Shown here piece by piece: positions 8,052 to 17,527 of a stretch of DNA of 64,000 nt. Positions within the stretch are counted from its first letter, which is position 1, and every line of letters begins with the position of its first letter. Source of the DNA: Sphingobium sp. Leaf26. Its GTDB lineage: Bacteria > Pseudomonadota > Alphaproteobacteria > Sphingomonadales > Sphingomonadaceae. Position numbers and translations under genes: made by a program. The DNA is taken from positions 21,469 through 85,468 of the forward strand of contig NZ_LMKV01000006.1 of assembly GCF_001421665.1 (NCBI RefSeq). The letters run 5' to 3'. The notes under the pieces were generated by a model. It saw nothing but the letters and a program-made list of their open reading frames with translations. It ran no database searches and was not told the DNA's origin.

Positions 8052-10259
8052 TCAGGGATAGGCGAAGCGCAGCGTCGCGAACATGGTGCGCGGGCTGCCA
8101 TAGAAATTGCCGCGCCCGGTCGAGGATATGCGCGCATAGTAGCTGCGATCGAACAGGTTGTTGACATTGACCGACAGCGACAGCCGCTCGTTCACCTTAT
8201 AACCGGCGCGCAGGTCCGCGATCACATAGGCGCCCTGCCGCACGATGGTCGATCGCGTCCGCAATGTCCCGTCCGCATTCCAGACTGCCGCATTGCCGCC
8301 GAAGGTGGAACTCAGCCAGGTCAGGCCACCGCCGATGCTGAACCCGTCCAGCAGGCCGCCGGTCGGCGCATAATTGGTGAAGACCTTCGCCGAATGTCTG
8401 GGGATCACCGGCACGACCGAAATCCCTTCGTACAAGGCGTTGCTGTCACGCAGATATTTGTTCTTGTTGTAGCTGTAGCCACCATTGATCCGCCAGCCCG
8501 GCGTGATTTCCCCGCCCGCGTCGAACTCGATCCCGCGCGATCGCACCTTGCCGATCTGAAGCACCACATCGGGCAGGTCCGGGTCGCTGAACAGCCGGTT
8601 CGACTGGGTGATCTGGTACGCGGCCAGGGACAGCAGCAACTTGTCCTGGAACAGGGACAGTTTGGTGCCGGCTTCATATTGATCGCCGATCAACGGCTCG
8701 ATCTGCCCGCCATCGACCCGCGGCAGCGTCGATGTCTGCGGCGTGAAGCTGTCGGCATAGCTGCCATAGATATTCAGGCTGGACGTCACGTCCCATACGA
8801 TGCCGCCATAGGGCGTGAACTGGGCATCCATGCTGTATCCGGTCGGCGCCAGCCTGTTGGGCAGCAATGTCTGCGAATCCGTCGACCACCAGGTCATGCG
8901 ACCGCCGCCGACCAGCGACAGCCCCTCGACCGGGCTGATCCGCATCTGGCCGTACATGCCATATTGCTCGACTTGTGTATCGCTCGCGCCATAGACTTGG
9001 GTGACGTCGCCATAGGGGCCGCTATAGGCCGGCAACGGACCATAGGGGTCGAGCGGCGGCTCAGCCGGCGACACCGGATTATAGACGTCGATCTGCGCAT
9101 AGCGGCTGAGGCGGGTAAAATAGGTGCGGGCGGAACTGGCTTGATAGTCCATGCCCAGGATCAGGGTCTGGTCGCGCCCGAACAGCGGGAAGTTGCCCAC
9201 GCCATTGAAATCGAAGGACCGCGTACTGTACGTGTTATCGCCGCGATAGGCGATGTGCGACGTTACCCCGTTCGTCTCCGTCACCGGCGCGCTGCCGATA
9301 TAGCTATAGACGTCGATGCGATCGACTTCGGTGTAGAGGCCGGTTGCGCGCAGCGTCCAGCGATCGCTGATGCGATGGGTCAACTCCGCAAAGGCCGACC
9401 AGCTTTCCGACCGGAAACGGTTCCAGTCGGCGCCGACATAGGTGGAGCGCGGCACGTCCAGCAACTGGCCGTCGCTGCCGTCCGCGCCGCCGATCACGCC
9501 GGGCAGGCCGGTCTGGATCGAAGGCTTGAACCGCTCCCATGTGCCGCCCACGGTGAAGGTGGTGCGGTCGCCAATGTCGATCTTGCCCACGCCGAACGCG
9601 CCGACGCGGTTGCGATGGGCGATGTCGTAAAACTGGTCCTGATCTTGTACCATCGCGCCGAAGCGGACGGCGACGCCCTGCGTCAGCGGCGCGGACAGAT
9701 CGATCTCGCCGCGCTTGTTCTGGTAACTGCCGTAGCCGGCAGAGCCTTGGAGATTGAACTCGTCCAGCGGCCGCTTGCGTACCAGATTGATGCTGCCCGC
9801 CGGATTGCCCGATCCGCTGAACAGGCCCGCCGGGCCACGCAGCACCTCCAGCCGTTCGTAGAAGAACAGGTCGGGGATGACGGCGGGGGAATCATAGGCG
9901 CGCGTCGGTGTCCCATCGACCAGATAATTGTTGATGGCGAAACCGCGCGAATAGAAGGTCGCGCCTTCGCTGCCCACGCCGTTGACGGTGATGCCGTTGG
10001 TTGCGGTCAGCGCGTCTTCCAGCGTGAAGAGATTCTGCGCATCGATCTGCACGCGGTCGATGACGGTGACCGTATTGGGCACGTCTTTCAGCGGCGTGAT
10101 CGTCTTGCCGACTTCCTGACCGTAGCTTTTGCCGAGGACGATGATGTCGGCGCGGTCGGCGCTATCGCCCTCTTCGGCGGCCATGGCGACGGGACCGATG
10201 GCCAGGCTGGCAAGGGCCAGCCCGGTCATGCCGACGGCGGATCTGAATATATGGTTCAA
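8052..10259 (-). CDS. TonB-dependent siderophore receptor
   Basis: About 735 residues from TTG 10259, chosen because GGAGG lies 6 bases upstream. A longer form to 10295 exists but lacks a ribosome site. Signal peptide (ending near 'AMAAEEG'), then the plug domain: 'ADIIVLGKSYGQEVGKTITPLKDVPNTVTVIDR', 'FYSRGFAINNYLVDGTPTRAYDSPAVIPDLFFYERLEVLRGPAGLFSGSGNPAGSINLVRKRP' (the FhuE/FoxA-type siderophore receptor plug). The barrel ends 'YGSPRTMFATLRFAYP'; 'VNNLFDRSYYARIS' is the standard last-turn motif. Transports a ferric siderophore using TonB energy; which one is not visible. It heads an iron block with a second receptor and a flavin reductase nearby. Confidence 0.9.
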   Translation of the reverse strand: MNHIFRSAVGMTGLALASLAIGPVAMAAEEGDSADRADIIVLGKSYGQEVGKTITPLKDVPNTVTVIDRVQIDAQNLFTLEDALTATNGITVNGVGSEGATFYSRGFAINNYLVDGTPTRAYDSPAVIPDLFFYERLEVLRGPAGLFSGSGNPAGSINLVRKRPLDEFNLQGSAGYGSYQNKRGEIDLSAPLTQGVAVRFGAMVQDQDQFYDIAHRNRVGAFGVGKIDIGDRTTFTVGGTWERFKPSIQTGLPGVIGGADGSDGQLLDVPRSTYVGADWNRFRSESWSAFAELTHRISDRWTLRATGLYTEVDRIDVYSYIGSAPVTETNGVTSHIAYRGDNTYSTRSFDFNGVGNFPLFGRDQTLILGMDYQASSARTYFTRLSRYAQIDVYNPVSPAEPPLDPYGPLPAYSGPYGDVTQVYGASDTQVEQYGMYGQMRISPVEGLSLVGGGRMTWWSTDSQTLLPNRLAPTGYSMDAQFTPYGGIVWDVTSSLNIYGSYADSFTPQTSTLPRVDGGQIEPLIGDQYEAGTKLSLFQDKLLLSLAAYQITQSNRLFSDPDLPDVVLQIGKVRSRGIEFDAGGEITPGWRINGGYSYNKNKYLRDSNALYEGISVVPVIPRHSAKVFTNYAPTGGLLDGFSIGGGLTWLSSTFGGNAAVWNADGTLRTRSTIVRQGAYVIADLRAGYKVNERLSLSVNVNNLFDRSYYARISSTGRGNFYGSPRTMFATLRFAYP

Positions 10260-10302
10260 TGGAGACCTCCCTGTAGACGGGGTGCCTCTAGACATTTAGC
10301 TA

Positions 10303-10319
10303 TTGCAAGTCACTATCAA
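10303..10319. promoter_or_regulatory. Imperfect palindrome upstream of siderophore receptor (possible iron-regulator site)
   Basis: TTGCAAGTCACTATCAA is symmetric at 12 of its 16 non-central positions and lies about 44 bases upstream of the receptor start. The TGCAA-type arms resemble alphaproteobacterial Fur-family operators, but this is inferred from context; no consensus scan was possible. Confidence 0.25.
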
Positions 10320-10527
10320 AATAGATTTTTCCTCGTCTATCCATGGGATTGTGCGAACCGGCGGCTTGCATCTCTTTTGCGAAAGCGGAAGGCTGGCATG
10401 GCATCGGTCCTGGCTTGCCGGAATAAATGTCGCTTCGAGTGCTGGCGGGCCTGTCCAGCGGCGGGCCAGATAGGCTATGTGCGTGGCAGACGTCGCAGGC
10501 GGAACCCGGCGCATCGAGAAGGTTTTA

Positions 10528-10812
10528 ATGTACATGCCCAAACCGACATCGCTTTCCCTGACCTTTGATTGCTGGAGCCTGGGGCTGGAGGCCTGCTCGG
10601 TCATCGGCATGCGGCTGCCCCGTTTGATGACCGGCAATGCGGCGGCGCTGGCCGAAGCGCAACTGATGGTTAGCGAGAAAATGGAAGCGGTCGCTACGCT
10701 GCAATGGAAGATGATGACGGGCGGGCTGGGTACCTCGGGACCGGCCATGCTGGATGCGTCGCTGGCCCATTACCGCAAGGCGGTTCGTAAGAACAAACAT
10801 CGCCTGGCCTGA
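10528..10812 (+). CDS. Small helical protein, phasin-like, unknown function
   Basis: About 94 residues from ATG 10528, which has GAGAAGG 5 bases upstream; a longer form from 10477 is less well supported. Sequence features: 'LTFDCWSLGLEACSVIGMRLPRLMTGNAAALAEAQLMVSEKMEAVATLQWKMMTGG', a Met/Ala-rich amphipathic helix pattern, and a basic tail 'HYRKAVRKNKHRLA'. The 'AEAQLMVSEKMEA' stretch resembles phasin-type polyhydroxyalkanoate granule proteins, but the likeness is weak. It sits alone on the plus strand between two minus-strand TonB receptor genes. Confidence 0.65.
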   Translation: MYMPKPTSLSLTFDCWSLGLEACSVIGMRLPRLMTGNAAALAEAQLMVSEKMEAVATLQWKMMTGGLGTSGPAMLDASLAHYRKAVRKNKHRLA

Positions 10813-10881
10813 GTGGTGCGCCGCCGGCAAGGCGGTCAGGGCGCGACCTTCTTCTGAAAAAGCCCGCGCCCGCCGGTTGCG

Positions 10882-12963
10882 TTAAAAGTCCATGCTGGCG
10901 GAAAAACGCACCTGCCGCGCCAGTCCGACATAGAAGATCGTACCGCCGGTCGACCAATAGCGCTTATTGGTGATGTTGTCCCCATTGACCCTGAGCGTCA
11001 ACGCCCGGTCGCCGGCCATCTTCACCCTGTAATTCGCGCCCAGGCTGTAGGTGGTATAGGCCGGCATCCGATAGCTGTTCAGCGCGTCGGCATAGCGCAA
11101 TCCGGTATAATAGGCGCCCGCATTGACCCCCAAATCAGGCAGGGTGGCGGGCCGATATTCCGCAAACAGCGACGCCGACCAGCGCGGCGTATTATCGACC
11201 CGCTTACCATTCTGTGCCGCTACGCCGGTTTCGCGCTGCGTCGCTTTCAGATATTGGCCCCCCAGTGCGACCGACAGTTGCGGGGTCAGATTGCCCTGCA
11301 ACGATCCCTCCACACCCTCATGGATAGCCCGTCCGTCGACGACATAGCTATTGGTCGTGTCGATATAGCCCAGCCCCCGGTCGATATGGAAATAGGCGAT
11401 GCTCGCCAGCGCACCCGCTACCTGGATTCGCCCGCCAGCCTCGATCTGCTTGCTCAGCACCGGACGCAATATATCGCCTTCATTGGTCGTGCCCGTGGGC
11501 GCGGTACCCGCGCTTTCCAGCCCTTCGATATAGGTGAAGTAAAGGCTCGACCGGGGCGTCGGCTTGAACACGATCCCGCCGGTCGGGGTCCACGCCTTCA
11601 TGCGGAAATCGTCGCCGCTTTCCCTGGTGTCGTAGAGCACCCGCCGCACACCGCAGATCAGCAATATCTTGTCGCCGACATGGGCGATGTCGAGCATGTA
11701 GAATCCGGTATCGATATTGACGCTGCCCGGCAGCAGCCGCGTCGTGGTGAAGGCCAGGTCGTCAAAGACGATGCGGCGGGGATCGTAGAAATTCTGCGCG
11801 ACCGCCGTGTAACTGCGCTGATGCTGGTCTTCCTGCACCTGCCTGTTGCGGGCGACGCCGAACAGCAGTTCATGGTCGATGCCGAAGGTCGGCAGCTTGC
11901 CGGCAATTTCGGTACGGACATATTCGTTCCGATATTCCTGGTCGGGCGTGTAATTGCCCGCGATCCGGCCTGCGCCGCTTTCAACCGTCGCCGCGCTGAT
12001 GAAGCTGAAATCCGCCCGGCTGCGTTGCCTCCGCGATTGCGCCAGCCCCGCTTCCGCCCGGATCGACCAGGCATCACTCAACATATAATCGGCCCGCCCC
12101 AGTATATTGGTCGACCAGGTGCGATAGGGCGCATTGTTGGGGGCGTAGCGGCTGTGTGGGTCCGGCACATGGTCGATCAACTGGAACGCCGCGAGCGAGA
12201 TGCCGCCCGGTTCGTCGGTCGCGCGGCGATAATGTTCGACATCCAGCTTCAGCGACAATTTTTCCGACATCTGCCAGTCGAACGCGCCACTGGCAAGGTA
12301 GCGATAGCCATTCACCCCGTCGATCGGCGTTTCCACATGCGACGAATAGCCGTTGATGCGCAGGCCGAACTGGTCGTCGCCACCGAACCTGCGCCCGATG
12401 TCGAAGCCCGCGCCGACGCTGCCTTCGACATCGCCGTTCATATAGACATTGTCGACCGGCCTGTCGCCGGCCCGCTTCGTCACCACATTGACGATGCCGG
12501 ACGGCGTGGCGAGGCCATAATAAAGCGCCGACACGCCCTTGAGCAGTTCGACGCGCTGCTTGTTCTCGATCGGCACGGGGCTGAGGTTGATGATCTGCAA
12601 CGCACCATTCAGGCGATAGTTGGTCCGCGCATTCATCAGTACGCCGCGCGACACGAAATTATTGCTGGTCGTCGGGCTGGTGGCCTGCTGCGTCACGCCG
12701 GGCGCGTTGCGCAGCGCGTCCTCCAGCCCGGTCGCGCCCTGCGCATCCAGCAGGGCTTTGGGAATGACGGCGATGCTGGCCGGTGTGTCCAGGATCGACT
12801 GGTTGCGGAAGGCGCCGACCTGCACCACGTCGGTCCTGAAGGTCGGGCGCTGGCCGGTGACGACGATATCCTCGTCCAGCCTGCGCTCGACCTGCGGTTG
12901 CTGATCCGGCAGCGGCGCCTGCGTATTGCCGGCCGCCAGCGCGGCGATCATCCAGATAGTCAT
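10882..12963 (-). CDS. TonB-dependent siderophore receptor
   Basis: About 693 residues if translation begins at ATG 12963, which gives a short signal 'MTIWMIAALAAGNTQA'. In-frame ATGs at 12999 and 13029 would add up to 22 residues; none has a strong ribosome site. Plug: 'DIVVTGQRPTFRTDVVQVGAFRNQSILDTPASIAVIPKALLDAQGATGLEDALRNAPGVTQ', 'RGVLMNARTNYRLNGALQI', 'RVELLKGVSALYYGLATPSGIVNVVTKR'. The barrel ends 'YVGLARQVRFSASMDF', with 'NGDNITNKRYWS' as last-turn motif. Family resembles FhuA/FoxA-like ferrisiderophore receptors. It is divergent from the PepSY-flavin reductase gene, which suggests shared iron control and that the reductase handles the ligand imported here. Confidence 0.9.
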   Translation of the reverse strand: MTIWMIAALAAGNTQAPLPDQQPQVERRLDEDIVVTGQRPTFRTDVVQVGAFRNQSILDTPASIAVIPKALLDAQGATGLEDALRNAPGVTQQATSPTTSNNFVSRGVLMNARTNYRLNGALQIINLSPVPIENKQRVELLKGVSALYYGLATPSGIVNVVTKRAGDRPVDNVYMNGDVEGSVGAGFDIGRRFGGDDQFGLRINGYSSHVETPIDGVNGYRYLASGAFDWQMSEKLSLKLDVEHYRRATDEPGGISLAAFQLIDHVPDPHSRYAPNNAPYRTWSTNILGRADYMLSDAWSIRAEAGLAQSRRQRSRADFSFISAATVESGAGRIAGNYTPDQEYRNEYVRTEIAGKLPTFGIDHELLFGVARNRQVQEDQHQRSYTAVAQNFYDPRRIVFDDLAFTTTRLLPGSVNIDTGFYMLDIAHVGDKILLICGVRRVLYDTRESGDDFRMKAWTPTGGIVFKPTPRSSLYFTYIEGLESAGTAPTGTTNEGDILRPVLSKQIEAGGRIQVAGALASIAYFHIDRGLGYIDTTNSYVVDGRAIHEGVEGSLQGNLTPQLSVALGGQYLKATQRETGVAAQNGKRVDNTPRWSASLFAEYRPATLPDLGVNAGAYYTGLRYADALNSYRMPAYTTYSLGANYRVKMAGDRALTLRVNGDNITNKRYWSTGGTIFYVGLARQVRFSASMDF

Positions 12964-13007
12964 ATGCCCCCACGAATAAGCCCTATGCAGTCGGCGCATA
13001 GCGATAC

Positions 13008-13022
13008 TGCGAATTTGTCGCA
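13008..13022. promoter_or_regulatory. Palindrome in divergent receptor/reductase promoter
   Basis: TGCGAATTTGTCGCA has perfect 5-bp arms (TGCGA/TCGCA) around 5 bases. It is followed by a TGCA-rich stretch at 13025-13045 that includes GCATATGC. It lies between the receptor gene (minus) and the reductase gene (plus), where an iron-responsive operator would be expected. Suggestive only; part of it overlaps the longest possible receptor N-terminus. Confidence 0.3.
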
Positions 13023-13090
13023 ATTGCATTCGCGCTGCATATGCGCGATAGCGACGAAATCAGCCTATCGGATCAGCCATCGGAGTCCGG

Positions 13091-15625
13091 GTGACCAAAC
13101 GCGTCTTCTTCCAAATTCACTGGTTCCTGGGCATCACCGCCGGGGTCGTGCTGGCGCTCATGGGTGTCACCGGCGCGACGATGAGCTTCGAAGACGAGAT
13201 TAGCGAAGCGCTCTCCCCACGCCTGTTCGTGCCGGGAGTGCCGGTCGCGGCGGACCTGTCACCCGACCGGCTGATCGCCCGGATCGAGGCCGACCATCCC
13301 GGCTATTATGTCGCCCGCCTCGATTGGGAGGCCGCGCGCGACCGCACCCATGCGGTCCGACTGCTCGCCAGCGAAGGGCGCGGCCGGATGCAGGGGCAGG
13401 TCGATCGCGCCACCGGGCATTGGCTCGGCGAGCCGACGGGAGCCGGCTTCTTCCACCTGATGGACGAACTGCATCGCTGGCTTGCTTTGCCCGGCGGCGG
13501 CAACGGCATCGGTCGTCAGATTACGGCGTTCAGCGCGATTGCCCTGATCTTCTTCGCCTTGTCCGGCCTGTATCTGCGCTGGCCGCGTCAGGCACTGGAC
13601 TGGCGCGCCTGGATAGTGCTGGACCTGCGCAAGACCGGTCGCAACCTGTGGCGCGCGCTGCATGTCGTGATCGGCACATGGGTTCTGCTCTTCTATCTGC
13701 TGAGCGCCTTGACCGGCCTGTGGTGGAGCTATGACTGGTATCGCCAGGGCGTGCTCTATGCCCTGGCCGGAAAGGCCGGCGGCGAGGAAGGGCGGCGTGA
13801 GGGCAAGAAAGACGGGATAGCGCCGCGCCCGGCGATCGATCCGGCCTGGACCGCCTTCCGCCGCGCCACGGGCGAAAGTTATGTCTGGGTCCGCATCGCG
13901 CGGCCAACCCCGGCCCAGCCGATGAAGGCGATCAATTTCGACGCCCGCCCGGCCGGCGCGCGCCACCTGCGCCAGACCGACCGCTACAGCTACGATCCAG
14001 AGACGATCGCGCTCAGGAAGCGCGACCTCTATGATCGCCGACCGCTGGGAACCATCATCACCCAGAGCATGTATGAACTGCATCGCGGCGCGTTTTTTGG
14101 CCTGCCGGGCCGGATCGCGATGCTGCTGACCAGCCTCACCATGCCCTTGTTCACCATCACCGGCTATCTCCTCTATCTATCGCGGCGTCGGCGCAAGCGG
14201 GAAGCCAAGGCGCTGGACGCTGACATCGCACTACCCGCAGGGTCGGGGACGGGCGACCTGCTGATCGCCTATGCCAGCCAGACCGGCACGGCCGAGATCC
14301 GCGCGCGCAATGCGGCGCTTGCACTGGCCCAAGGGGGCGTGCGGGCGCAGATAGTGCCGGTCGGCAAACTGACGCCGGCGCTGCTGGCGGAGAGCCAGCG
14401 CCTGCTGCTCGTGGTCAGCACCTATGGTGAGGGCGAACCGCCGGATATGGCGCGCGGCTTCGCGTCGCGGCTGTTGCGCGGGGAAGGGCCGGATCTCCGC
14501 CATCTCCACTATGGCATATTGGCGCTGGGCGATCGCGAATATTCCGATTTCTGCGCCTTCGGCCACCGGGTGGATGATTGGCTGCGTACGGCCGGCGCGA
14601 CGGCGCTCTTCCCGTTGATCGCGATGGATCATGGCGATCAGGCGGCGGAACGGCAGTGGGACGCGGCCCTGCACGATCTGGGCGCGGCAGAGGCGCGGCG
14701 CGGCCAGACCGTCATTCCGTTTAAGGCCTGGACATTGGTGTCCCGCCATATGCTCAACCCGCAGAGCGATGCGCTCAAGGCCTTCCATCTGCAATTCGAG
14801 CCGACCACCGATATGGAGAGCGCATGGGAAGCCGGCGACATTGTCGAGGCCCAGCCTTGTAACGCGCCCGAAGCGGTGGACGCCTTGCTGTTTACGCAAG
14901 CGGCAGATGCCGACCTGATCGATCTGCCGGCATCGCTGCGCGATCATCTGACAACGGCGATGTTGCCCGATTCCGACCAGCCCATCACGGCGGAGGCGGG
15001 GCGGGCGCTGCGGCCCCTGCCGGTGCGCGAATATTCTGCGGCGTCGATCGCCGCTGATGGCACGCTGGACCTGGTGGTCCGGCAGGTCAGGGGTCAGGAT
15101 GGCCGGCTGGGCGTAGGGTCGGGCTGGCTGACCGCGTATCTGCCGGTCGGTGCGACCACATTGCTCCGCGTGCGCCCCAATCCCGGTTTCCGCACCAATC
15201 CGGGGCAGGGCGGACGTCCGCTGATCCTGATCGGCAATGGCACTGGCATAGCGGGCCTGCGCGCGCATTTGCGCGCGCAGGCGCATGGCGGGCACAAGGG
15301 GCACTGGCTGCTGTTCGGGGAACGGACCCGGAGCCATGAAAGCTTCTTTGACGATGAACTGTCGGCCTGGATCGCGGATGGGACGCTCTCCCGCCTCCAC
15401 CGCTGCTTTTCCCGCGACGAGGATTGCGGGCGCTATGTGCAGGACATGCTGCCCGATGCTGCTTCGATCCTGAGCGACTGGGTCGATCGCGGCGCGACGA
15501 TCCTGGTCTGCGGCAGCCTGGAGGGCATGGCGCAGGGCGTGCATGAGGGGCTGGCCCGGATATTGGGCGAAACCACGCTGGAAAATCTGTCGGAGGATGG
15601 TCGTTATCGCCGGGACGTCTACTGA
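13091..15625 (+). CDS. PepSY-TM / flavodoxin / FNR-type fusion reductase (probable ferrisiderophore reductase)
   Basis: About 844 residues from GTG 13091. Three parts are visible. Residues 1-370 are a PepSY-associated membrane module with four hydrophobic segments (near 10-35, 140-165, 190-215, 330-360) and conserved His residues in 'FFQIHWFLGI' and 'MYELHRGAFFG'. Residues about 390-530 are a flavodoxin domain ('LLIAYASQTGTAEIRARNAALAL', 'STYGEGEPPDMARGF'). Residues about 545-844 are a sulfite-reductase/cytochrome-P450-reductase-like half, with FAD motif 'REYSAAS', NADPH motifs 'IGNGTGIAGLRAHLR' and 'LLFGERTRSHESFFDDEL', and C-terminal 'VCGSLEGMAQGVHEGL'. Electrons probably pass from NADPH through FAD and FMN to the membrane module and then to periplasmic iron. 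The divergent siderophore receptor supports a role in releasing iron from siderophores. Confidence 0.88.
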   Translation: MTKRVFFQIHWFLGITAGVVLALMGVTGATMSFEDEISEALSPRLFVPGVPVAADLSPDRLIARIEADHPGYYVARLDWEAARDRTHAVRLLASEGRGRMQGQVDRATGHWLGEPTGAGFFHLMDELHRWLALPGGGNGIGRQITAFSAIALIFFALSGLYLRWPRQALDWRAWIVLDLRKTGRNLWRALHVVIGTWVLLFYLLSALTGLWWSYDWYRQGVLYALAGKAGGEEGRREGKKDGIAPRPAIDPAWTAFRRATGESYVWVRIARPTPAQPMKAINFDARPAGARHLRQTDRYSYDPETIALRKRDLYDRRPLGTIITQSMYELHRGAFFGLPGRIAMLLTSLTMPLFTITGYLLYLSRRRRKREAKALDADIALPAGSGTGDLLIAYASQTGTAEIRARNAALALAQGGVRAQIVPVGKLTPALLAESQRLLLVVSTYGEGEPPDMARGFASRLLRGEGPDLRHLHYGILALGDREYSDFCAFGHRVDDWLRTAGATALFPLIAMDHGDQAAERQWDAALHDLGAAEARRGQTVIPFKAWTLVSRHMLNPQSDALKAFHLQFEPTTDMESAWEAGDIVEAQPCNAPEAVDALLFTQAADADLIDLPASLRDHLTTAMLPDSDQPITAEAGRALRPLPVREYSAASIAADGTLDLVVRQVRGQDGRLGVGSGWLTAYLPVGATTLLRVRPNPGFRTNPGQGGRPLILIGNGTGIAGLRAHLRAQAHGGHKGHWLLFGERTRSHESFFDDELSAWIADGTLSRLHRCFSRDEDCGRYVQDMLPDAASILSDWVDRGATILVCGSLEGMAQGVHEGLARILGETTLENLSEDGRYRRDVY

Positions 15626-15634
15626 CCGTCGTCG

Positions 15635-15820
15635 TCAGAAGATTTTTCGGACCGACAGCATCAGCGTGCGTCTTTCAGGGTCGAGATAGGCGGGCTGACA
15701 GGCGATCGGCGTCGCATCCGTCGCGTCCATGACCTTCTGCCGCCGGTTCAGCAGACTGCCGACACGCAGGCTGTGCGCCCAGTCCTGTCCCCGGAAATGA
15801 TTGGCCGGTGCTGTCAGTCT
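15635..15820 (-). pseudogene. Remnant: C-terminus of a TonB-dependent receptor
   Basis: Reading the minus strand from about 15820 to the stop at 15635-15637 gives 'APANHFRGQDWAHSLRVGSL', then 'LNRRQKVMDATDATPIACQP' and 'AYLDPERRTLMLSVRKIF'. This is the familiar last ~60 residues of a sphingomonad TonB receptor, ending in Phe. Upstream (above 15820) the frame runs into stops and the similarity is lost, so the rest of the gene has been deleted or replaced. 15821-15987 holds nothing I can identify. The loss borders the degraded transposase region, so mobile-element activity is a likely cause. Confidence 0.75.
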
Positions 15821-16127
15821 AACGCGAACTCTTCTCCATCGGATGCAGTTCGGGCGGAGAGGGTAAGGGCCTGGCTAGCTCGCCACGGTCTGCTACTCCG
15901 CCAGCGCAGCGGAGCGTCGGTGCCCAGGCTCGGGACCTGTTAAATTGGTTGCGTGAAGCGTCGATGGTTGATTGCAATCACGTCCTTATCTCGACTTTGT
16001 ACAATTAGGTAGCGAAGCATAGTGCTTGAGCCATACGTATGAGTCATGTTGTGGGAGTATATTGCGATTTCCGGTGCGGCGGGGAGTGTTGATTAATGTC
16101 GCCGACCCACAGTTGAAGCCGGACGGC

Positions 16128-17475
16128 TCAGATGGCGTCGCTGAATGTCAGGCTGGTTTTGCGATACCAGGTGGCGGCATAAGAGGTGCTGCTGGTGGTG
16201 AGCAGATCGCAGGCCCCCTTCGACTGCCTGCCAAGGCGGGCGCTCAGCACAGGCGACGCGATATGAGGGTGTAGAGACCCAGCAGCGCCGGCGTGGTTCG
16301 GGCTATGGCATCTCGTCGGTCCACTGGCGCTGTGTTTCGACACCCAGGTGAGCGCGCGTTTCGGTGAAGGTGACCTCGATCTGCCATCGGCGGACGTATA
16401 AAGCGATGATGTCGGCGGGCCCGAGGGTGATGTCGGTACTGAAGAAGGCCTGCGGGCCGCGCTTTCCGTCAGGATCGCGAACCAGGACCCAGCGGACCGG
16501 CAAGACCGGGGTGTCGGGCCTGTACCACGAGGCGATGTCGGATGTGGTCTCGAGCGCCTTGCCGCTGACATGGCCATAGCAGGCAGAGACGAGAATGCTG
16601 GTCCAGCGTGTCGCCGGGTTGGCGAGCAGGGGCTTGAGTTTTGGTAGTGCTCGCCCTTTCTGCGCCGGTCGCCCCATCGCGCGTGCCGTTCGCCCCGCAG
16701 GCTGTGCAAACAAGTTGGCGTCGAGCCGCAACCGGCTGATGCGTGCGGCCCAGCGGACGATCGCATGTGCCAGTTCGTGGACAGCAAAGCTGCTGTCGCC
16801 AATGAAGATGATCCGCCGACCCGGCAGCCAGCGAGACAGTTGCAGCGCGCCCTGCCGGGCCCAGTCCGTCAGCAATTTATGACGACAGCCGCGTTGACGG
16901 TTCGATCGTTCCGAAGGAGCAAGCAGCGTCAGGACTGGCAGTGCCTTGATCAGGCCAAGTCCATGACGCCGGGGTGAGCACCATGAAGCTGAGCCAGCGC
17001 AGTCCGCTGGCTTTGACGAAATGGCCGTGACTGGAGCGGGCCGGGTCGCGGTATATACCCCGTGCGGCGATCCGACGCCCCATCGCCGCTCAATGGTGTC
17101 GTCCATACCGATGGCTACAGGACCATCGGGCACGAGCCGTTCGACCACAATGCCCAGTAAACGCCTGGCAACGGCACGCGAACTCCAGCGGGCGCGGTTG
17201 AGGATCTGGTGATAGGTTGCAAAGTTGGCGTCGTCGGCTCGGCCGGTCACACGCAGGCAAGACGTAACGGTCCGCTTGCCCGTGGCCAGCAGGCCGCCCA
17301 TTACCAGAACAAGCACATGCTCCCAACTGGAAGCCGTAAAGCAGGGACGCCATGCCTGCAGCCATTGGCGCAGGATCTGGGGAACGGGATCGCCGATAAC
17401 GGCCTTGTTCTGGTCCAGCATTCCATGCTTGAAAATCCTGACTGAAGCACGTTGCAACGCTTGGGCTGTTGCCAT
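16128..17475 (-). pseudogene. IS701-family DDE transposase, frameshifted
   Basis: The main frame (17475 to about 16316) contains transposase motifs: 'VAIGMDDTIERRWG' (first catalytic Asp), 'RRIIFIGDSSFAVHELAHA' (second Asp) and 'YVRRWQIEVTFTETRAHLGVETQRQW' (catalytic Glu). The middle part 'RRIAARGIYRDPARSSHGHF' and 'VKASGLRWLSFMVLTP' lies in a different frame (about 16960-17075), so there are two compensating shifts. After 'RQWTD' the C-terminal pieces 'AIARTTPALLGLYTLI' and 'TWYRKTSLTFSDAI' again lie in other frames. The enzyme is therefore inactive. It separates the TonB receptor remnant from the CRISPR locus. Confidence 0.85.
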
Positions 17476-17527
17476 GCGGCGAGGTGACTCGAATATGCTG
17501 TGACCCGATGGCAGCTATGGATGCACC

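Noticed and set aside
8004..10568. 854-codon plus-strand open frame opposite the siderophore receptor
   Set aside because: It is the antisense shadow of a clear TonB receptor gene; its translation is Arg/Gly/Ala/Asp-rich with no domain.
11254..13203. 649-codon plus-strand open frame opposite the second siderophore receptor
   Set aside because: Antisense shadow of a receptor with recognisable plug and barrel motifs.
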